From Zea mays (lineage: Eukaryota > Streptophyta > Magnoliopsida > Poales > Poaceae): a DNA stretch of 64,000 nt. The stretch's first letter is position 1. Each line of letters starts with the position of its first letter. The position numbers and the translations under genes were made by a program. Below, piece after piece: positions 49,901 to 62,000 of the stretch. The notes beneath the pieces are model-generated. The model searched no databases. It saw nothing but the letters and a program-made list of their open reading frames with translations, and was not told the origin of the DNA. The stretch spans positions 110,646,207-110,710,206 of the forward strand of contig NC_050098.1 of the NCBI RefSeq assembly GCF_902167145.1, given 5' to 3'.

Positions 49901-51109
49901 ACTGGCTCGATAAATTTTGCCTCCAGGAGGCGATGTACCTCGGCCTTGGCAGCTTCTGTCTTCTCATCAGACATTTTGCGGAGCCGCTGTTTTTCGGTCT
50001 CACCGAAGGGTCGATTCCCAAGCTGTGCTCAATTATGGATCGGCTGACCCCGACCAGGTCGAGGGCGGACCAGGCGAAGATGTCTTTGTTCTTGGACAAG
50101 CAGCAGAGGAGTTTCTCCTCGTCATGCGAAGTGAGGTCTTCGTTGATGGTGACTGTCTGCTTGGGCGTGGCATGGTCAAGGGGAATAGTCTTGGTCCCGT
50201 CATTGCTCTGTAGTTGTGCTTTGTCGTGTTCTTTATCTGTTGGGCTGGCGGACGCAGGGACCTCGCGCTGGGCCGTGAGGCAGTGCACGTTTCTTTGGCC
50301 GGGGACGAAGTCCCGTTCTATGTTGCGCGCGGTCTGCTGGTTGCCGTAGACTGTGATGGCGCCTAACGGACCTGGTATCTTCATGCACAGGTAAAGTCCG
50401 TGAATGGCTGCCTCAAACTTGTTGATGGAGCCCCGGCCCATAATGGTGTTGTACGGATACACCATATCGACGATATCGAAGGTCACTTGCTCACTTCGGG
50501 CATTGGGTGCTACACCGAAGGAGAGAGGCCACTCTATTTTGCCGACGGAAAATGTGCCCTTGCCGCCGAAACCATACAACGGGTTGTCTGAAGGCTTGAG
50601 CAGGCTGTGGCTTATGCCCATGCGGTCGAAGGCATGGAGGAAAATGATGTCTGCTTGACTGCCATTGTCGACTAGGACTTTGTGCAGGTCCCAGCCTGCC
50701 ACGCTGCAGTTGATAACCATGGCGTCGATGTGGGGGGCGCTGCGTAGATCGACGTCTCGAGCGTCGAAGGTTAGTGGCACATGGGACCACTTCGTCTGCA
50801 CGACCGGACCGGTGATGGCGACGTGGTTGATGCTGCAGTAGTGGTCCCGCTTCTGCCGCTTCGTGTCGAAGTCGGTGCTTGACCCCCCAGTGATCATATG
50901 AATGACTCCGCGATATGGCTGATCGGCGAAGTCCTCTTGTTTTGGGGCATGGGGGTGGTGGATGTTTTGTTGTTGCTGATGTGGAGGTAGGGGTGGGGGA
51001 GGTACGATTTGTACTTCCTGGTGGTGTTGGTATGCGTGGTGCGGTGGATGCGGCGCGGGGGCGTGGATGTATGGTGGAGTGGGCTGCTGATATGTGTGCG
51101 CGACAACTC
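46950..51109 (-). pseudogene. Tat gypsy pol: protease, RT, two RNases H, integrase; two frameshifts
   Basis: Reading leftward: protease with VLVDNGSQADIIF (about 50640-50680); reverse transcriptase with YVDD (about 49520-49545); gypsy RNase H; a second, archaeal-type RNase H starting CDGAWCHAGAG (about 48650-48685); integrase with its HHCC zinc region (about 47850-47990), DDE core and C-terminal domain ending at 46950. Frame breaks fall in a five-T run (49990-49994) between protease and RT and a six-T run (47428-47433) in integrase. In the core, the usual glycine after the second catalytic Asp is Arg (DNRKQF). Order protease-RT-RNase H-integrase is gypsy type. Not functional as read. Confidence 0.9.
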
Positions 51110-52549
51110 TAGGGTTGTCGGCTGGTTGCGCCCGTGCCATCCAGTCTCTGGTGGCCTTCGTCTCTGGGCAGTCTCTGGTTTGATGGGCGCAGTCTTCGCC
51201 GTGAAACAGGCAGTAAAATCGGCGCGGCGGTTGCGCACGTCCCCGGCCCCGTCCGCGAGTTCCGTTTCCGCGGCCCTGGGGGGGATATTCCTGGCGGCGA
51301 GGGGCCTCACCAGCGGGGTGCTGGTTGGCGATGTTGTGCACCTGCTGCTGATTGCTGCCGTCCCGACCGAAGTCTGGCTGCGGAGTCCTCGTCCACGTGC
51401 GGCTAGACTGTGGAGCGTCTTTGGGTTTCCTCTAAGACTCAACTTTGAGCTGGTGGAGCTCTTCGGATTTGGCGTATTTTTCAAATAGCTGATATAACTC
51501 CTGGAGGTTCTTGGGCGGATCTCTGATGCAGTGGCTGTAAAGGACGCCGGCTCGAAGGCCACTGATGGCGTAGTGGATGGCGATCTGGTCATCGACCGAG
51601 GGCAGTTGTGACTTGAGTGTCAGAAACTTGCGGTAGTACTCCCGCAGAGTCTCTTTTTCCAGCTGCTTGCAGAGTGAGAGTTCGGCCAGGCGTCGGTATC
51701 TAGGCGGTACCCTTGGAAGTTGAGCAGGAATTTGCCCCGGAGGCTTCTTTAGGAGTCAATGGACAACAGGGGCAACCTGGTGAACCAGGTGAGAGCTGGG
51801 CCCTCGAGGGCGATGATGAAAGACTTGGCCATCGTGGCATCGTCCCCTCCGGAAGATGCAATGGCGACCTGATAACTCATGATGTACTGTGCTGGGTCAG
51901 TGATGCCGTTGTACTTGGGATAGGTCCCTGCCCGGAAGTTGGCAGGCCAGGGTGTCACTTGCAGGTGTGGCACCAGGGGACTTCGCTCGTCGAGGTAGTT
52001 GACACCTTGGAATGCCGCGACATGTGGGATGGCGTGGTCGCGGTGTGGAAAGTGCAGGTCTTCAACTTGTGCGCGCTGTTGCAGGGGTGGCCCTTGTTGC
52101 AGGCCAAAGTGGCCTTCGCGCTGCATTAGCGCGATCTCTTGCTCGAGCTCCTGGGCCTTCTGCTCTTCGTCTCGTATCATTTGCCGCACCTTGGCTTGTG
52201 CAGACACACGTTGGCGCTTGGCCTCAAGTATCTCTTTTTGCTTCTAGAGATTGCAGTTCTTGATGCGCAGGGCGCGCAGCTGTAGCTGTTCTTCTACGGA
52301 GACACCGATGACTTCGCCGTCCTCGGTGAAGTTCGTGCCCTCTGGTGGAGCGAAGCCTGGGGGAGGTTGCGGCTGTCCTTCAGGGCCGCAGGTGCGGTGA
52401 GCGTCGTCTTCGCAGGTGCGGAGAACGTCTTCTTCAGTAGCCTCTTGGTGGGTGGAGTGGGTGAGGGCGAGGGCCTTGCCCTTTTTTGCGGCCAGCAGTG
52501 CTGCCTTCGCAGCTTCGTTAGCCTTCGAGCTAGCTTTATTGGGTGCCAT
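51110..52549 (-). pseudogene. Tat gypsy gag with stops and a frameshift
   Basis: It starts at ATG 52547-52549, 40 bp inside the LTR edge. A Lys/Ala-rich N-terminus and coiled coil (about 52250-52100) are followed by the gag domain and an arginine/glycine-rich part with a zinc knuckle of variant form, CLFHGEDCAHQTRDC (C-H-H-C, near 51165-51215). In-frame stops are at 52244-52246 and 51749-51751, and the frame shifts near 51690. A role in particle assembly is known for the family; this copy would not make a full protein. Confidence 0.8.
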
Positions 52550-52590
52550 CGCGGGTGGTTTTTTTCGTAGCACGAACGGTGGGCGCCAAA

Positions 52591-53068
52591 TGTTGGAACT
52601 TGCTCTCCGGCGCAAGTTGATCCAACGGGGGTGTGTAGTAACGTAAACAGGGTTTTCGCACGAGATGGCAATAGCTCTATTAATCTAGCCTCTCAAGGGC
52701 ACTGTGCGGGGGTATTTATAGGTATCTGAGTGCCCAGCGTCCCGTGTTAAGGACGCATGTGCCCTCAGACACCTAGGTTATCCCCGGAATATTCCCATAA
52801 AGCGGGGTTACAGACCGTAATTACAGGGAGGCCTTTACAAATTAGGCCCGTAATGCGCAATGGCCACACAGGGCCTGTTACAATGGGCCGGATCACACGC
52901 GGGCCTCCATTCTGGACGAGGTCGCAAGATGAGATGACCTCATCACCGGTCTTCGTTCGGTGGCGTATGAGATGAAGGGTAAGTCTGCCCGTTGTCTTGT
53001 CACCGTTGGTGCAGCGAGTACGGCGAAGGCCTCGAGCGAAGGGTGGCGTCTTCGCCTTCGCCCCAACA
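52591..53068 (-). repeat. 5' LTR of the Tat element
   Basis: 478 bp, TGTTGGAACTTGC to CCCCAACA on the plus strand. An inverted TATA box, TATTTATA, is at 52713-52720. Its first 33 bp recur at 45212-45244. Confidence 0.9.
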
Positions 53069-54737
53069 ATTGTACCAACTCCCTCCATTGATCATCAGTC
53101 ATACATGAAATGGGCGATGTAGTCCTCACTTGATTTGCAGGAACTCGAGTGAAGTACTTTTTTTCAGCCTATACCTCAATTGGCGTTGTCCACCTTTTAG
53201 CATATCAACACACGCATCTTTGACTGCCCTACTGTTAACATCCATAGTGAATTGACCCTAGCAAAGAAGTGGTGTCTTTAGGATACTCGATTGAAAACAA
53301 CAATGAACTGTAATTGAACAAATGAAGGAAAAAATTGACTTACAACAAGCTTGCCAATGTAGTCTATAATTTTACCCTCATTCTCTTTCTTCTTGTACTC
53401 CTTCCAGTGTGAAAATATTGGAATATGTTGCCTCAGTACGATCCCACCCTCTGATGCAAACTTTGCAGCTTGAATAGGTGGCTTTGGCCTTCGCTTCCCA
53501 TCAGATATTTGGATTAGAATCTTAAAGCCTAACCCTCTGCTCAAGGATTCAAGTTGTTTGCCCCTACTTCTTTGCCTTGGTACCAATTCTGGTGATTAAC
53601 ATCATAACGGGCAAAAAGATATTAAATTACGAAACTAGCAAAAAAATCTTGTGAATGACAAAGATCGGATGGGTTCTGAAGCATGTGTGCATTTTCCTTA
53701 GACAGAGCGGAACATATAATAATTTCTGGACAAATATACAACTTCATTACTCTAGCCTCGTTCTATGTTTAACAACTCAATAATCAAAAACCAAGTATTA
53801 GTTGCATCTGTTACCTACATAGGCATTCTAGAATTGAAAAGTTGCATATACAAGACCTATTACCTACATAGGCACTCTGTTACATGAAGATCTTTGTACT
53901 TAGGCTTTTTAACAATATTATAGATAACTACTACAAATCATGAGATTGACAGAATAATTTATTTGAGAAATTGTAGATTATTTGATACACTAATAAATGC
54001 ATTGAATAACAATCAAATAGAAACTATATATATAAAAATCACTTGCCTTCATCTGTGATGTGGTCATTGACCTCATCTTGTATAGGAGAGCTAGGTTGTG
54101 CAACATCAGTCATGACTTGGGTGTAATCTTGCTCAGTGGCAACACTTGAAGTAAACTGTGTTGGAGCAGTCAAGTTTTGGAGGGATTCTTGGTTTGTGGT
54201 GGCTCTTGAACCGGTATGTGTAGTAGTAGTTAGGCTTAGAGAAGATTGTTGGTTTATGGCAGCACTCCTTTGCCTAGTGAATCTAATTTGTTGCCCATGA
54301 ACATCAGGGGCCACAACCCTTTTAGATCCTCGTGTTCCTTGTGTAGGTTTGTCAGCAACATCAGTGGAGTTATGGCTACATACACCTTTTGCAACATGGG
54401 AATCCTGTAGGAATAACACAATAATCATGTGCATATCAATTTGTTGGCAAATGCAAGTGTAATGATATATTTATATATAACATAAGAAAACAAATAGATG
54501 AATTACAAACTTGCTTACCTCCTCTTTCTCGGAGTCGTTGCTCTCCTCGCCGTCAAACAAAGACCCAGATTCCTCTGGACCATCATTTTTGCTCCTTACT
54601 CTTGTACCAGTCATCAGTGTGCATAACTGATTAATCCCAAGCCTTTGGAACATCTGATTATTCCTCATCACATTTGCTGCCCTCTGTTTCTCATATTCGG
54701 TAGGAGTGATTTCTGTATATTGATGACATGATTTCAT

Positions 54738-56061
54738 AAATAATAAATCACAGAAAACCAGAAAAGAGATATGCGTGTACTAACCCATAGAAGCACAGTA
54801 GCAAAAAAGAAAAACTCTAAAAACATTACGGAAGAAGTAATGAATCCAAATTTGAAAATGGATGGAATAAGCCCTACATATTTTATTAGTAACGTATACT
54901 ATACAGAAATATCTTTGGTATGTTATTATTACTTGTGGCAAGGCAACAACTATTCGTTGACAACTTGACATTTGAAGCGTTTACAAAAAAAACTGGCATG
55001 AATGGAAAATTTATGGCTGCTAGTATGTACAATACAAAACAAAGAAACCACATTTAAACTAGGTAAAAAATCTTGAAGGGATGCACTTAATAACATTAGG
55101 TTTCTTGCTGGTTTTTCATTAAAAAAATCTTTGGCAGTGTAATAATTGGGTTTGCAGTGTAATAAGTGGGTTTGCAAACCTTGCTAGCCGATCAAGTATA
55201 ATAGAATCTCAACTAGACTTACAAACATTATGTGCTAAATTGAAAGCATTAAATACATGTCATTTTAGACCCAGCGATCCCATCATACAAAATAGATCAT
55301 AAAAACTACAAATGCTGAAGGAGTAAAGGATGATAAAAAGTGAGGCTCTGATGAATAATCAAATGTTGTAATGTACATAGAAATACTGCAAATATAAAGC
55401 ATGCCATCAAGTGCACTTTTATGGCTGCAAATCTGTAAGGGAGACTTTGCCACAGTTGACATATTGCATCACACAAACAAGGAGCAAAGCTTGCTGGGAC
55501 TGTGATCAGATGTCGGTTAAAGTATTGACCAGTTACAAATAGTCATAAGGAAATGATGTTTTTTGGAGAGTTGGAGGAGGTGCTAGAGTTGACAGACATG
55601 GCTGAATTTCAGATGTACACGGTTCACTTATTCCAGAAGATTGCTAGTTGCCTAAATAGCTCTTATTTTCAAGTGAGATTCACTCTTTATTTTTGGGCTT
55701 AAGTTTAGTTGGTGGTCACTTTCCTATATGAGGCTTTAGGCCATACGACATTCATTTTTACCATAGAATTGCAAATGCCCTACGATCTGCCTCATATCAG
55801 TGTTATTATGCCGCAGATGCAGTCAAAAGTATGTTTCTCTAGTAAGTTGAAAATTAATCTGCTACAGACGCAACCATAAATAATAAATCTGATACAAACA
55901 CATCTAAAAAACAGAAATCTGCTACAAATGCAGCCATAAATAAAAAATATGCAACAGACACATCCAAAAATCTGCTATAGACGCAGTTTTGGTCGATGAG
56001 ATAGAAAAGGGAGGAGACTTACTGAGTTGAGTTGTCGAATCCGAGATTGTTTGTAATTTAC
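54738..56061 (-). other. Large first intron of the CACTA 3 TNPA gene
   Basis: Bounded by donor GTAAATTAC after 56062 and acceptor ATACAG before 54728. AT-rich, with imperfect short repeats of ACAGACGCA/AATAAAAAAT type at 55860-55985. No other feature. Confidence 0.6.
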
Positions 56062-56110
56062 CTGCTGGCGATTCCCTTGTGCATCGTAGTCCCTTCCTCC
56101 CTGGAGGCAT

Positions 56111-56520
56111 CTTCGTTTTCGGATGGAGAAGCTGAAGGATTGAGAGGCTACGAAGCCTCCTGTGCCAAGGATGAGGAGGTAATTAGTCAGGGAAGTTGGG
56201 AGGAAATAAGCCAACTGATTTGCTGCAGGTGATGGGAGCAAACGCCGCCAGCCGCGCGCGTGGGGGTGGGGCTGCGGCTAGGCCGCCGCCGCTGGACGTG
56301 ACTGTCGTCGCCGCCTGGAGTACTGGACGACTCAGGTCAGGGGTTCGCTATTCTGGATCGGGAGTCAGGGCTGTCGGGTGGTAGCTGGGATGGGGATTGG
56401 GTGATTGGTGAAGGGATTATGAATTAGATAATAGGTGGTTACCGAATGTGGCGCGGCGGGAAAGTGAAAAAATGCCGCCAAATCCCACGGATAAGACCAA
56501 AATTAACAAAATGACATGAT
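56111..56520 (-). other. Presumed promoter and leader of CACTA 3 TNPA
   Basis: Contains a GC-rich block (56235-56310) just upstream of the TNPA start, echoing the GC-rich leaders of CACTA 1 and 2. Low support otherwise. Confidence 0.35.
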
Positions 56521-56634
56521 TATAGAACTCACTATTGGAGTAAAACAAATTTGTTGGATCCTAAATAAATTAAACCAGGTCCTATTTTACCTTTCAGGAC
56601 CTATTTTTAGGACTCTTTCTTGGAGATGCTCTAA
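56521..56634. mobile_element. Candidate MITE-like fragment
   Basis: Runs from GAACTCACTATTGGAG to GGAGATGCTCTAA. Ends of the TTAGAGCATCTCC type are common in grass miniature elements. The two ends are only partly inverse, and no target duplication was found, so this is tentative. Confidence 0.3.
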
Positions 56635-56828
56635 TGTAATAAAAAACCAATTGAACAACTTCACATAATTGACGGATACCCACGGGCGAGAGGTAAATCT
56701 CGTACCTAACTTATTTTATCATGGGTCAGGTATGCGTGAGACTCGTGGGTTAAATTTTGTGCCCAAACCCAACGCGTCAGATATCCGACGGATATGTGAA
56801 CCCGCGTGTAAAAGTGTCATCCCTAATC
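56635..56828. other. Repeat-like segment rich in GGATACCC/CGGGT motifs
   Basis: Alternating short motifs such as GGATACCCACGGG and CGTGGGTT resemble the interior of some hAT-like miniature elements. It ends AGTGTCATCCCTA. A matching opposite end was not found. Confidence 0.3.
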
Positions 56829-57640
56829 ACGCTCGCACTCGACGACGACCTTCTCGTAGGCACGTGCATTAGTGCCAGGAAGAGACGCATGGCGTGCAAG
56901 TGGGCCAACTCGATGGCACGAGATCGACAACGCTTTAGGCCACACGGAGCCCGATGGTGAAGCGCGCGGACTATGATGTCATCAAGGACAAAGGGCTTGC
57001 GTCGGTGGTGGCGAGCCTATCGTTTACTTGAACTCTGAAGGACAAGATATTGTATTTACCTATATAGTACCTTACACACGCCTTCACAAGAGTTGTGGCG
57101 AAGCTTATCACCGCCCACGTTGACGCGGTGTCAGGGGGGCTTCCACGACGAGGCCTGAGGTCGTGCTCGCACTTAACGTCGACCTTCTCGTAGGCATGGG
57201 CATTGCTGCCATCTTCGAAGAGCAGCATGTGTGCAAGTGGGACAACTCGATGGCATGAGATGGCAACACTTTAGACCATGCAGAGCGATGTCCGATGGTC
57301 AGGCAAGCGGACAATGAGGTCGTCGAGGACGGAGGGGCTTGCGTCGGTGGTGGCGAGCTTATCGTTTACCGCAACTGTACATGACAAGACACTGTATTTA
57401 CCTATAGTAGTACCTTATGCACTCCTTCACACGCGCTGTGGGCCAACTCGCTGGCACGAGATTGACAATGCTAGCTTTAAGCCACGCGGAGCGATGCCCG
57501 ATGGTGACGCGCGTTGACTGTGAGGTCGTCGATGACGGAGGGGCTTGCGTCGGTGGCGGCGAGCTTATCGTTTACCTAAACTCTACAAGACATGGCATTA
57601 TATTTACCTATAATTGTACTTTACACACGCCTTCACGCTG
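56829..57640. repeat. Imperfect tandem triplication, 200-270 bp units
   Basis: Copies A (56829-57091), B (57164-57436) and C (57438-57640) share CTCGATGGCACGAGAT, GGAGGGGCTTGCGTCGGTGG and CTTATCGTTTACC stretches and end in CTTCAC. C lacks about 80 bp at its start. No frame is open through all copies, so it is treated as a duplicated non-coding or captured segment in CACTA 3. Confidence 0.85.
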
Positions 57641-58249
57641 GTGTGGACCATGCGCATCTACGAGCAAATCTGTCCACATCGTTGTTCCCCATCTGGATGC
57701 TGCTAGCTTGTCCCTCGGGCGCCGGTTGAATGCTGCGCTTATTCAGTTAACCACTTTTACAGGAATTATCTTCCTCTTCCAAAGTTCAGCTAAAAATAGT
57801 ACTCCGTTTAGTCAAGAACATTTATAATTATGTACTCTTTTAACATGTGCTAATCATAGTCACTTAATTTCCATTGTTCGATGCCACTTTAATGTTGTCC
57901 AGCAAAGTATGTATTTTTACAGAAAGGTGTTTACCTTCATGCACTATTTTATTTGTAGAGATATGTTTTGGTTAACAAACAAAAAAATTACTCAAATTTG
58001 TTATATCTCTTTACATCAGGCATTTCCATAGAGCTATGTTGTACGTAAAAAAAATATGCATATTAAAAATATGCTGTCTGTAGGTGGCCCACACGTAAGT
58101 GAGTCTGGAAACTTTAGGAACTTTCTTCTTCCCTGAGTTTGGCACGAGTAGTTCCCCAAAATCGCTGGTGCGCACCGTTTACCTCGATACAGTAGTCACC
58201 GTCTTACAGCCACCACCCACCAGGAAGGCCTTCCATTCCCCCTCGGTGC

Positions 58250-58520
58250 TCAATCGCCGCACGCACCGGCTCCACTCCTTCTCCCTTGCCTCTCCCTACC
58301 CAGGCTCCACCTCCCAGTGCTGACATCGCTATTCTCCATTGGCAACCACATCACAGTCCACTCCACAGCGCAGTCCAATCCGCGTCGGGGTGTGGGCGCT
58401 GCGGCGGAGGAGGGGTCAGACGAGGCGGTGAAGCTGGTGCGCTCGCTGCTGCGGAGGACAGCCGACGGCAAGGAGCGATTGGTGTCGGTGCTGGACAGCC
58501 TCCATGAACCCGCTTGAATA
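58250..58520 (+). pseudogene. Possible captured host-gene fragment
   Basis: A GC-richer block with plus-strand frames, opposite to the CACTA 3 genes. From 58317 the frame gives SIGNHITVHSTAQ followed by EAVKLVRSLLRRTADGKERL, which looks like ordinary host coding sequence rather than transposase. It stops at 58517. Parent gene not recognised. Capture of host fragments is known for CACTA elements; that it happened here is inference. Confidence 0.4.
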
Positions 58521-59045
58521 TAGTTGCTCCAATCGGTCACATCTCAAGTCTATGCAATGTTCAAGGTAAGAAGTGCTTGCTATTAATCAGAAGATTGAGA
58601 TTTTCTTAAGTTATTAGCAAGTCATCCGACTAACAATGTTTCGTTTCTGCTGCTATTGCTTTATTTAAGTTCCAATTTCATAGTTTCATTTCTGCTGCTT
58701 GTATAGTTTAGATTCTGACTTATATAGTTTAGATTCAGACTTATATAGATCAGATTCAGTCTTTCAGTTCAGATTCAAACTAATTTGAGACCAATATTGT
58801 GTGTAATTTGGACAGACTTATTTCCCCTTGACATTTTTCCTTATTGTGGACATGTAATATATTTTGGAGCTGCTTCTTATCGTGACATTATTAGGAAGTA
58901 CGAGTTTTACTACCCAAAAGAGAAATTGAAGAAGTTGTAGAAAAAGAAATCATCAACATCTACTGAAGAAAAGAAGTTGTCAAGGATAAGATTTGATGGT
59001 GTGCTCTGTAACTCTTCATCAAGGTACACTATGTAACTCTTCATC

Positions 59046-62000
59046 AATTTACTCTTCAAAACGTTTTAGTAGAGATGGACCTGACAAATACTCATCGTCG
59101 CTATCATCATCTTCGCCGCTATGGATTGTTCTTTCTCCATTATCACTAGCATATTGGAGGAATGTTTCATCTTCAAATAGATCTTCCGGTTCATCTTCCC
59201 CTTGTCTCTGAAGGTCTTCAACTATACTTGCGTGAACAGTAAAAGAATTTTCACCGACCAACGCGTCAATGTCCATGTTGACATCATAATCTTGAATCTG
59301 AAAATCAACACACTCATCATCTTGGTATGACAGCTCCACACCCTTTGATATTTCATTGCTTGAAATTTCAGCCACATTCCACAAATGCCTATGTGAGAAT
59401 TTTTGAACAACTCGCCAGTCTCCACGATATTTGGTGTCTTCCAATTAAAATACCTTTGTCGCCTGTGTGGATAGAATAAAAGGATCATCCTTGTAGCAAA
59501 TACATGCTTGGTTGATGCTTCTAAAAAATCTGTCATCTTTCATCCTTGCCCTGTTACTACATGTATCAATCCAATCACAACGAAATAGAACCACTGACCG
59601 ATGTCGCTAGAGTCTGCATTGTACTGCAGCTGAATTATTTCTTTCAAACGGCCATAAAATTCAATATCTTCTCCATTATGTGTGCCATCAACCATAACTC
59701 CACTATTCTGTGTCCTTCTATTTTTCTCACGCTCGATAGTGTGGAACCTTACACCACCAACAATACATGCTGAAAATATTCTTACTCGCAGATCTGGTTG
59801 ACATGACAAAGCATATAGGTCACCACTTACATCTTCACCATTCACAAACCGTAGGGTTGCAATCTGTACACGTAATTCCCCAATATGGTTAAAACATCAT
59901 CAACCACTACAAATGGTTAAAGAAAATATGCAACACCAACTCATATGGTTCTTAAACCAGGTAGTAAATTGTTTCTCAACGGTTTTTTCAATATCTTGAA
60001 TTCCTTCATTCTCTAGCTCTTTTCTATATAACCTGAAAAGCGGTTTTAAATAAACCATTAGCACATAAAATTAGTAGGTTTTATAGACAAATGAAGAAAA
60101 ATTGTGGATACGAAGACATACTCTATATATTGTTCAACCTCCGAACAATTGTTTAACACATACCAAACCATCTTGTCATACATATTTTCTTGGTATGAAA
60201 TCCTATGAGCTCCGAGTAAATCGACTCCATGTTGGAAAACTGATAAATCACCCTTGCTCATATCAACACGCTCTCTGTTCCTTCCCTCCTGATTATGTCT
60301 TGTGTTGAGATCATCAAAATACCGTGAACATGCAGTCAAGCATTCATTAGCAACATATGCTTCAACAATTGAGCCTTCAGGTCGTGCCATGTTTCTCACA
60401 GAATGCTTCAAAGTGTATAACCGTCTTTCGACTGGGTACATCCAACCATATTGCACTGGGCCTCTTAGGATAGCTTCTTCAGGTAAATGGACAGTCAAGT
60501 GAACAATGACATCAAAAAATGCAGGAGGAAATATTTTCTCAAGCTTGCACAGAATAATTGGGATTTCAGATTTCATCTTGTGCAAAATATTTAACTTCAA
60601 TGTCCTAGCACATAATTGCTGAAAGAAGTTACCAAGTTCAGCAATTGCTATGTACATGTCATTATCCATGATTCCTCGGAGAGCGGCAGGTAAAATCTGT
60701 TATAGTATTATATGGCAATCATGAGTTTTTAACCCTTGGAGGTTACATCCATCAGCAGTAATGCATGTCACTAGGTTAGAAGCATATCCATCTGGAAACT
60801 TTACACTTCTTAGAAAGTCATAGAAAGCAAGCTTCTATTTTTTATCCATCGTGTATGGAGCAGGAGGAGCGCTATATGAATCTCCATCACGCTTCAAGTG
60901 CAAAGGTTTTCGTATGCCCATGTCTTCCATGTCAAGCCTAGCATTAATACTATCCTTTGTCTTCCCAGGAATACCTAGTAATGTACCAAGAATTGACTCA
61001 CATATATTTTTTCGATATGCATGACATCAAGGTTATGTTGTAGCTTCAAACTTGTCCAGTAAGGCAAATCCCACAAACATGACCTTTTCTTCCAACATTG
61101 GCCATCATTTGCATCCCGCTTTCTCTTCTTGTTTTGAGGATGCTTTCCTGGTTTAACATCCTTGACCCTGTCCAACTGCTGCTTCAACTCAGCTTCACTA
61201 AATGCCTTTGGCTTGTCACAGTTTTCAACTTTCCCATCAAAGTCTTTCTTTTTTCTCCATTGGTGATCCTTTTCAAGGAATCGTCGATGCCCAATATAGC
61301 AAATCTTATTCAGTATTCTTCTAGAGCATGGATTTTTGTCATAATGCAAACAAGCATAATACCCTCTGGTGACTCTACCAGACAATGTGCTTAGCGCTGG
61401 ATAATCGTGTATGCACCATAGCAATGCCGCATGTAGAATAAACTATTTTCCAGCTCTTGCATCAATAGTATCGATACCCAACCAAAGATCCTGCAACTCG
61501 TCAATTAATGGCTCTAAAAAGACATCAAAATCCTTTCCTGGGCATTCTTTGCCAGGGATTAGTAGACACATCATGAAGTTTGATTGCTCAACACATACCC
61601 ATGGAGGAAAATTGTAAGGGATAACAAAAACAGGCCACATACTATAAGAGGAGCTCATTTTCCCAAATGGATTGAAACCATCTGTTGCAAAACCAAGCCT
61701 AATATTCCTAGGATCTTCTGCAAACCAATCATGCTGCTTATCAAAGTCCTTCCATGCCTTACCATCTGCTGGATGGTTGAGCTCATTTTCCACAACTTTC
61801 CTCTTCAACTTATGCCATTGTGCCTCCTTAGATATTTTTTTCGAGGAAAACATCCTTTTCAACCTAGGAATCAAAGGAAAATGTTGCAGTACCTTTTGAG
61901 GACTCTTATTTTTACCTTCACAATCTTTCCATCTAGATTCTCCACACACTGGGCATTCATCTATTTTTGCATAATCCTTCCGAAACACAACACAATTATT

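Larger units (their letters stand above)
45212..53068 (-). mobile_element. Ty3/gypsy Tat-lineage retrotransposon, 3' LTR mostly lost
   Basis: The element lies on the minus strand. The 5' LTR is 52591-53068 (478 bp), followed inward by primer site TGGCGCCCACCG (about 52577-52588). Gag, protease, reverse transcriptase, RNase H, a second RNase H and integrase follow down to 46950. The second RNase H marks the Tat group. At the left end only about 33 bp of the 3' LTR remain (45212-45244) before antisense-gene sequence begins. Flanking 5-mers GTTGT and ATTGT differ at one base. It splits a TNPA exon of CACTA 3. Confidence 0.92.
42816..56110 (-). pseudogene. CACTA 3 TNPA-type gene (Transposase_24 family), interrupted
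   Basis: Minus-strand exons are 56062-56110 (MPPGRKGLRC start), about 54514-54728, about 54052-54413, about 53344-53600 and a core exon from about 53262 that is split by a gypsy element between 53073 and 45206. Further exons are about 43265-43372 and 42819-43195. Exon 1 ends in phase 1 and joins cleanly to 54728. The product has an acidic N-terminus, a Thr/Gln-rich linker, the plant transposase core (AAKFASEGGI, HWKEYK, then MTDDQWRELVQ) and a C-terminal coiled coil. The exon expected between the core and 43372, with the usual NR....HTTGS-like motif, was not found. Presumed DNA-binding accessory protein, now broken. Confidence 0.8.

Noticed and set aside
50894..51592. 232-codon minus frame overlapping the Tat gag
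   Set aside because: It is a shadow; the conserved gag reading with the zinc knuckle lies in a different frame of the same strand.
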